From a virus: a DNA stretch of 27,294 nt. The notes under the pieces were generated by a model. The model made no database searches and was not told the DNA's origin. It worked only from the letters and a program-made list of their open reading frames with translations. Both the position numbers and the translations under genes were made by a program. The number at the start of each line of letters is the position of its first letter. The stretch's first letter is position 1. Shown piece by piece: positions 23,585 to 27,294 of this stretch. Location: positions 1 to 27,294 of IMG/VR virus record IMGVR_UViG_3300037193_002415. One strand, 5' to 3'.

Positions 23585-24321
23585 CTACTTCTTGCTCGGA
23601 CGTTCACCACGCGCCAGTGCGTCGTTTTGCGGCCCCAACGGCCGACCCAACAAACGCTCCGGACGCACTGCCTGCTTCAGCCGCCCCGTGCCGTTGATGA
23701 TCGCGCAGACCCACTTTGCTTCGCGTTCCATCTGCCGATTCAACCGCCACTCATACCCGTCGATCAGTTCGTTGATCTCCCCAGGAGTCAGGAACGGTAA
23801 CTCCCACGGCTTCAACTCTAGCGCGCCATACGCAATGGGCTTGATTTTCTTGACCCACTGCGTCCAGGTCAGTTGGGTTTCGTCGGCGTAACGTCCAACA
23901 CCGACAGATCGTCGGAGGTTGCTTCGCTGTCGGGTGCCGACGCCAGCGCGATGAAGCGGTCGCGAGCGCCTCGGAGCTTTCCCGCCGCTTCCTCGTCGGG
24001 CGCACCGAACGCACCCTGCTCCTGACATGCGGCGAGCGCCTCGACCAGAAGTTCGTTGACGTTGTTGCCAGACTTGACGAACCGGCCCATCAGATCGCCA
24101 ACGCGATCCATCGTCAGTCCAGGCTCTTCGTGTTTCAGACCGGCCCACAGCAGGGCGCGCGTGGCGGCCCAGACAGCCTTGGTGGCCATCAGCTGGGAGA
24201 CGCCCATGCCGGATTCCTGTTCGAAGTCGGCGAGCGCATTGACATCGAAGCGCAAGCTGCGCTTGGTGCCCTTGGGATCGAACGGCTCGAACATCTTGAA
24301 CGGGGTCGAGGTGATTGCCAT
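23585..24321 (-). CDS. GT-type tail assembly chaperone, -1 frameshift product (mirror copy)
   Basis: Reverse-complement copy of the 245-residue fusion predicted at 2974-3710. The shift occurs at the mirrored heptamer 23977-23983 and the T-domain ends at the stop whose last base is 23585. Confidence 0.75.
23869..24321 (-). CDS. G-type tail assembly chaperone (mirror copy)
   Basis: Reverse-complement copy of the 150-residue unshifted chaperone at 2974-3426. Confidence 0.8.
   Translation of the reverse strand: MAITSTPFKMFEPFDPKGTKRSLRFDVNALADFEQESGMGVSQLMATKAVWAATRALLWAGLKHEEPGLTMDRVGDLMGRFVKSGNNVNELLVEALAACQEQGAFGAPDEEAAGKLRGARDRFIALASAPDSEATSDDLSVLDVTPTKPN
23977..23983 (-). promoter_or_regulatory. 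Programmed -1 frameshift heptamer (mirror copy)
   Basis: GGGAAAG on the minus strand (reads CTTTCCC on +), in the same frame relation to the chaperone gene as at 3312-3318. Confidence 0.7.
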
Positions 24322-24353
24322 TACCTTCGTCGCTTTCTTTGGACCTTACAGTG

Positions 24354-24389
24354 AAAATCCGGGCCGGGGTGGCCCAACCCCCGACCCGG
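24354..24389 (-). terminator. Intrinsic terminator after the tail-tube genes (mirror copy)
   Basis: Reverse-complement copy of the 11-bp stem and short T-run at 2906-2941, acting on minus-strand transcripts that leave the tail-tube genes. Confidence 0.62.
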
Positions 24390-24414
24390 ACATCGAAAGT
24401 GCCTTAGGCGCGAA

Positions 24415-24843
24415 CTAAGGCGTCGTGTCGCGCACCAGAACGTTCGCCGCGCCGCCGCCCGCGCGGAACGTCGCCGGCGTGGTCGCCAGCGTGCCCACTT
24501 CGCCCTGGATCGGGGTGTAGCTCTCGAGCACCGCATTCCCCGAGTATTCGGGGTTGGTCGCAGCGATAGCGCCCGACGTGGGCTTGACCGCGACGGGGAA
24601 CGAGTCGGCCCCCACCAGCGGAAACAGCGTGGCATCGACGTTGGCGGCGTCGAAATCCTGAAGGAACTCGACCTCGAGACTCCAGTTCTTCAGACCCGGC
24701 TTCGCCGAGCGCGTGCCGCTGGTGCCCATGACGGTATCGTCGAGCATCTCGGCCTCGTAGTTGAGGGTCAGCGATCGGCAGTGGTCCGACAGGTCGATCG
24801 AGTTGACCACGATGGTCGCATCCGTGTAGACGAGCGTAGCCAT
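24415..24843 (-). CDS. Tail-tube-like protein, short paralogue (mirror copy)
   Basis: Reverse-complement copy of the 142-residue protein at 2452-2880. Confidence 0.7.
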   Translation of the reverse strand: MATLVYTDATIVVNSIDLSDHCRSLTLNYEAEMLDDTVMGTSGTRSAKPGLKNWSLEVEFLQDFDAANVDATLFPLVGADSFPVAVKPTSGAIAATNPEYSGNAVLESYTPIQGEVGTLATTPATFRAGGGAANVLVRDTTP

Positions 24844-24858
24844 TGAAACGTCTCCTTC

Positions 24859-25572
24859 CTAGATGATGCCCACGGACACGAAAGCCGTGACCGTTCCTGA
24901 AATGGTGTAACCGACTCTCCACCAGTCGTCCGTGATTGGCCCCAAGACTTCCAACCACTGTGCCCCGATGGCGGTGAACGCCGTGCTGGTCGCCTGGGTC
25001 GTGCCCGAGGGGAATCCGACCGCGTTGTCGCTCTGCAGCGTGAACGTCGCCGATCCGCCACCCGAAACGCTGGTGACATGGATCGCGCAATACACACGCT
25101 GCGTTGCGCTGACAGCGCCCAACTGCAGTGCCGTGGCACTGCCGGTGGTAATGGGCGTGCCATCGGGCACGAACAGGCGTCCACGCACCAGCGGTGCGTT
25201 CGAGCTACGCGCCGTGAACTCCGACTGCAGAAGCGCGCCGACTTCACCCGACAACGGATTGTAAGTGCCGTTGATGCCTCGAATGAAGAACGTGACATCG
25301 CCATGGGCTTCGCCGACCATGGCATACGACATCACTTCTCGAACCGCGCCGATACGGTCGTAGATCACTCCGTCAAGGGTTGTGTCGAAGAAGACGTTTC
25401 CGTTGGCCTCGAAGTTCTTGAGACCCGGCTTGGCCGACCTCGTCCCTGACGTTCCGAATACCGTGTCATCGAGCATCTCCGCACCATGCGTGATCTCGAG
25501 ACCGTTGTGATACCCGGACAGGTTGTAGCCACCCAGAAGAATTTTGCAATTCGTCAGGACTTCAGTCGCCAT
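24859..25572 (-). CDS. Major tail-tube protein, long paralogue (mirror copy)
   Basis: Reverse-complement copy of the 237-residue tube protein at 1723-2436, with its strong AGGAGGT ribosome site. Confidence 0.75.
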   Translation of the reverse strand: MATEVLTNCKILLGGYNLSGYHNGLEITHGAEMLDDTVFGTSGTRSAKPGLKNFEANGNVFFDTTLDGVIYDRIGAVREVMSYAMVGEAHGDVTFFIRGINGTYNPLSGEVGALLQSEFTARSSNAPLVRGRLFVPDGTPITTGSATALQLGAVSATQRVYCAIHVTSVSGGGSATFTLQSDNAVGFPSGTTQATSTAFTAIGAQWLEVLGPITDDWWRVGYTISGTVTAFVSVGII

Positions 25573-25582
25573 TGCTTACCTC

Positions 25583-26050
25583 CTACTTCTTGACGACCAC
25601 GGTGTCGTTGCCGGCCGGAGACGCGGGAGCGGCTGCCGGGGCAGGCGTCGGCGCCGGGGGAGCAGGCGGAGTTGGCGTGGCCGGCCCACGCACGGCGTTC
25701 GAGGGCTTGACCACCACGGCGGGCAGCGGTTCGGTCTTCGTCGACGGCAGCGGTGCAAGGCCCGCCGCCTCACGCTCGACCGCGTTCATCGGACGGAACC
25801 GGCGCCGCACGTCGCCGACACCCGTCGTCTCGACGTAGCCTTCGGGCACGTCGTCCTGAACTTCCTGCTCGTCCATGAGCTGGGCGAACCCGGTCGTCTC
25901 CGTGATGTAGCGATGCCAGGCATCCGAGACTCGAACCAGCGGGGAGATCTCTCCGGGCTCGACTCGCACCCGGTGCTTGATCGGCTTGCCGACCTCGCAG
26001 ATCTCCAGTGGAACAGCCGACACGTTGCGATACGAACGAAGCTTTGACAT
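25583..26050 (-). CDS. Hypothetical protein with Pro/Ala-rich tail (mirror copy)
   Basis: Reverse-complement copy of the 155-residue protein at 1245-1712. Confidence 0.6.
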   Translation of the reverse strand: MSKLRSYRNVSAVPLEICEVGKPIKHRVRVEPGEISPLVRVSDAWHRYITETTGFAQLMDEQEVQDDVPEGYVETTGVGDVRRRFRPMNAVEREAAGLAPLPSTKTEPLPAVVVKPSNAVRGPATPTPPAPPAPTPAPAAAPASPAGNDTVVVKK

Positions 26051-26062
26051 TGACCGTCTCCT

Positions 26063-26365
26063 CTACTCGTCGAAGTTACCGCCGCACCGCGTGCAGAGCC
26101 AGCGATTTGGCTTCCCCATCACCTTGGCTGACATGCGACACTGACGAGGGTGATCGCACGTTTCCGGAGTTACGAGGGCAGAATTTTCGGTTCCCTCGTT
26201 ACTTTCTTCTTCATCGGCTGGTTCGTCTTTGGGATCGGGCGTATCCGGCACCTGGTGAGCCAGAATACGCTCGACCGTGGCGATACAGATGCTGGCTGTC
26301 GCCAAAGCATTTTTCGCCATGGCCAGCTGAGCCCGAATGACATCCAGTGTAAGCTCCCGATTCAT
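26063..26365 (-). CDS. Small Cys/His putative zinc-site protein (mirror copy)
   Basis: Reverse-complement copy of the 100-residue protein at 930-1232; the coupled start overlaps the stop of the tail-terminator gene in the same way. Confidence 0.65.
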   Translation of the reverse strand: MNRELTLDVIRAQLAMAKNALATASICIATVERILAHQVPDTPDPKDEPADEEESNEGTENSALVTPETCDHPRQCRMSAKVMGKPNRWLCTRCGGNFDE

Positions 26366-26778
26366 TAGCCGACTTCCTTCTTTACGTCGAAGTTGACTGA
26401 CCACATCATGCGACGTGACTCGTCTTCCCCAAGGGGAGCCGGCGGATGATTGGCCACAATGTGCAAGAAGCGCACACCACTAATGGTGCCAACGAAGTTG
26501 TCCAACGACGCGAAGATCAGCTTGCCCAACGCATCGCCATCCTCCAGGTCGAATGCCCGCCACATGACTTGCAGCGCATGATTCTCGGCTGCAATACCGG
26601 ACCCGCCGCCCCGCATGACGCGATGAAACCCCTTTCCTGGGTTAGTGTCGACCTTGACAGCTGTGTGCGGCAGGTTAGGCCACTTGGTCTTGAAAATGTT
26701 GCGACCCGCGTCCGTGTTGACGATAGCGGGCACGTCAGCGGCCAGTTTCGTCATGATCAGTGCAGCAAGGGACGCCAT
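26365..26778 (-). CDS. Putative tail terminator (mirror copy)
   Basis: Reverse-complement copy of the 137-residue protein at 517-930. Confidence 0.52.
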   Translation of the reverse strand: MASLAALIMTKLAADVPAIVNTDAGRNIFKTKWPNLPHTAVKVDTNPGKGFHRVMRGGGSGIAAENHALQVMWRAFDLEDGDALGKLIFASLDNFVGTISGVRFLHIVANHPPAPLGEDESRRMMWSVNFDVKKEVG

Positions 26779-27293
26779 CACTTCACCTTCTTGACCAGAC
26801 GCGGACGAGCATCGAACGTAGGCTTGGGTGGAGCCGGAGGCGGTTTCAACGACGCCAGCGTAGCTTCGATTTCCTTGGCCACCCAGTCCGGGTAGCTGGG
26901 CGCCACTTCGTTGACGGCGCGTTCCAGATATTTCGTGCCGCGCCGGCGCCCCTCGCTGTCGGGCACCGTCATGGAGCCAGGGTGTGAGGTTGTCGGTTCA
27001 CCGGCCTGCTTGTAGTCCTGTTCGTATTCGTGAACAAACCACGCCTTGCCGTCCGTATAGACGATGTTGTAAGTCTTGATCGGCTTACGCTCGATCGACG
27101 ACGCCGACATCTGCGACAGCATGCCGAGGCTGCTACCGAAGCCTTCACCAGCACCAACCGCCAGCTCTCCGTCACGAAGACCTCGACCAACCTTGCGCCC
27201 CATGGCGCCGATGTCGGTCGCGTCATCGTGCTCACCAATCTGTAGAGATCCAGATGCCTGCAGATCGCCCGTATCGAACGGCACCATCAACGA
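26778..27293 (-). CDS. HK97-gp10-like neck protein, 5'-truncated (mirror copy)
   Basis: Reverse-complement copy of the truncated gene at 2-517. It is cut at exactly the same base as its twin, which shows that both window ends were set by one event and are not two independent genome positions. Confidence 0.65.
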   Translation of the reverse strand, partial: SLMVPFDTGDLQASGSLQIGEHDDATDIGAMGRKVGRGLRDGELAVGAGEGFGSSLGMLSQMSASSIERKPIKTYNIVYTDGKAWFVHEYEQDYKQAGEPTTSHPGSMTVPDSEGRRRGTKYLERAVNEVAPSYPDWVAKEIEATLASLKPPPAPPKPTFDARPRLVKKVK

Positions 27294-27294
27294 C

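Larger units (their letters stand above)
1..27294. repeat. Perfect 27.3-kb inverted repeat (palindrome) spanning the whole window
   Basis: The right half is the exact reverse complement of the left half: each open frame at position x on + has an identical protein at 27295-x on -, and the outermost and innermost bases match as well. The axis falls between 13647 and 13648 and there is no unpaired spacer. No diverged position was seen, although a real old duplication would be expected to show some. Both outer ends stop at the same base, inside the same gene. This is what an assembly graph produces when it passes through a point where a sequence joins its own complement, for example a chimeric fold-back, a missed hairpin adapter or a genuine closed hairpin end. 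Gene copy number in the real genome is most likely one. Confidence 0.98.

Noticed and set aside
1-27294. Two real, divergently evolved phage tail modules in head-to-head orientation.
   Set aside because: The copies show no differences at all, including in wobble positions and gene-free DNA, and end at the same base. Independent maintenance would leave differences.
1-27294. CRISPR arrays, tRNA genes, insertion sequences, integrase or attachment sites, anti-defence systems.
   Set aside because: I found no regularly spaced repeats, cloverleaf-like sequence, transposase or recombinase motifs; the packed structural operon leaves little room for them.

Overview
The window is a perfect inverted repeat. 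Bases 1-13647 are followed by their exact reverse complement at 13648-27294, with the axis between 13647 and 13648 in the middle of the 14-bp core GCATCGTACGATGC. Every gene therefore appears twice, once on + in the left arm and once on - in the right arm, and all transcription points toward the axis. I treat the left arm as the biological unit and the right arm as a mirror copy. The commonest explanation is a read-through or assembly fold-back; a covalently closed hairpin genome end, or a natural hairpin that made the assembly turn back, would look the same. The sequence alone cannot decide between these.

The unique 13.6 kb is a GC-rich, tightly packed piece of a tailed phage or prophage genome of siphovirus type. 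It holds part of the late operon: neck, tail, tail tip and lysis. No terminase, portal, capsid, integrase, replication gene, tRNA or host gene is visible, so neither host nor lifestyle can be named. Shine-Dalgarno sites are strong. The single-domain M15 endolysin without a cell-wall-binding domain leans toward a Gram-negative host, but only weakly.

Left arm, in order: a 5'-truncated HK97-gp10-like neck protein (2-517); a tail-terminator-like protein (517-930); a small Cys/His protein (930-1232); a protein with a Pro/Ala-rich tail (1245-1712); two related tail-tube proteins (1723-2436, 2452-2880); an intrinsic terminator (2906-2941); a tail assembly chaperone pair made by -1 frameshifting on a lambda-type GGGAAAG heptamer (2974-3426 and 2974-3710); a 1707-residue tape measure protein (3722-8845); a 929-residue tail hub fused to receptor-binding-type domains (8852-11641); a membrane/coiled-coil protein, a 75-residue protein, a three-helix holin candidate and an M15 endolysin (11651-12966); an acidic protein of unknown role (13017-13541); then a 106-nt gene-free stretch with two short hairpins up to the axis.

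Together the genes would build a long flexible tail: tube subunits polymerise around the tape measure with help from the G/GT chaperones, the tube is capped by the terminator and neck proteins, and it carries one large tip protein for host binding. The lysis genes follow directly. Points most worth a second look are the origin of the 27-kb palindrome, the well-framed frameshift site, the tandem tail-tube paralogues and the unusually condensed tail tip.
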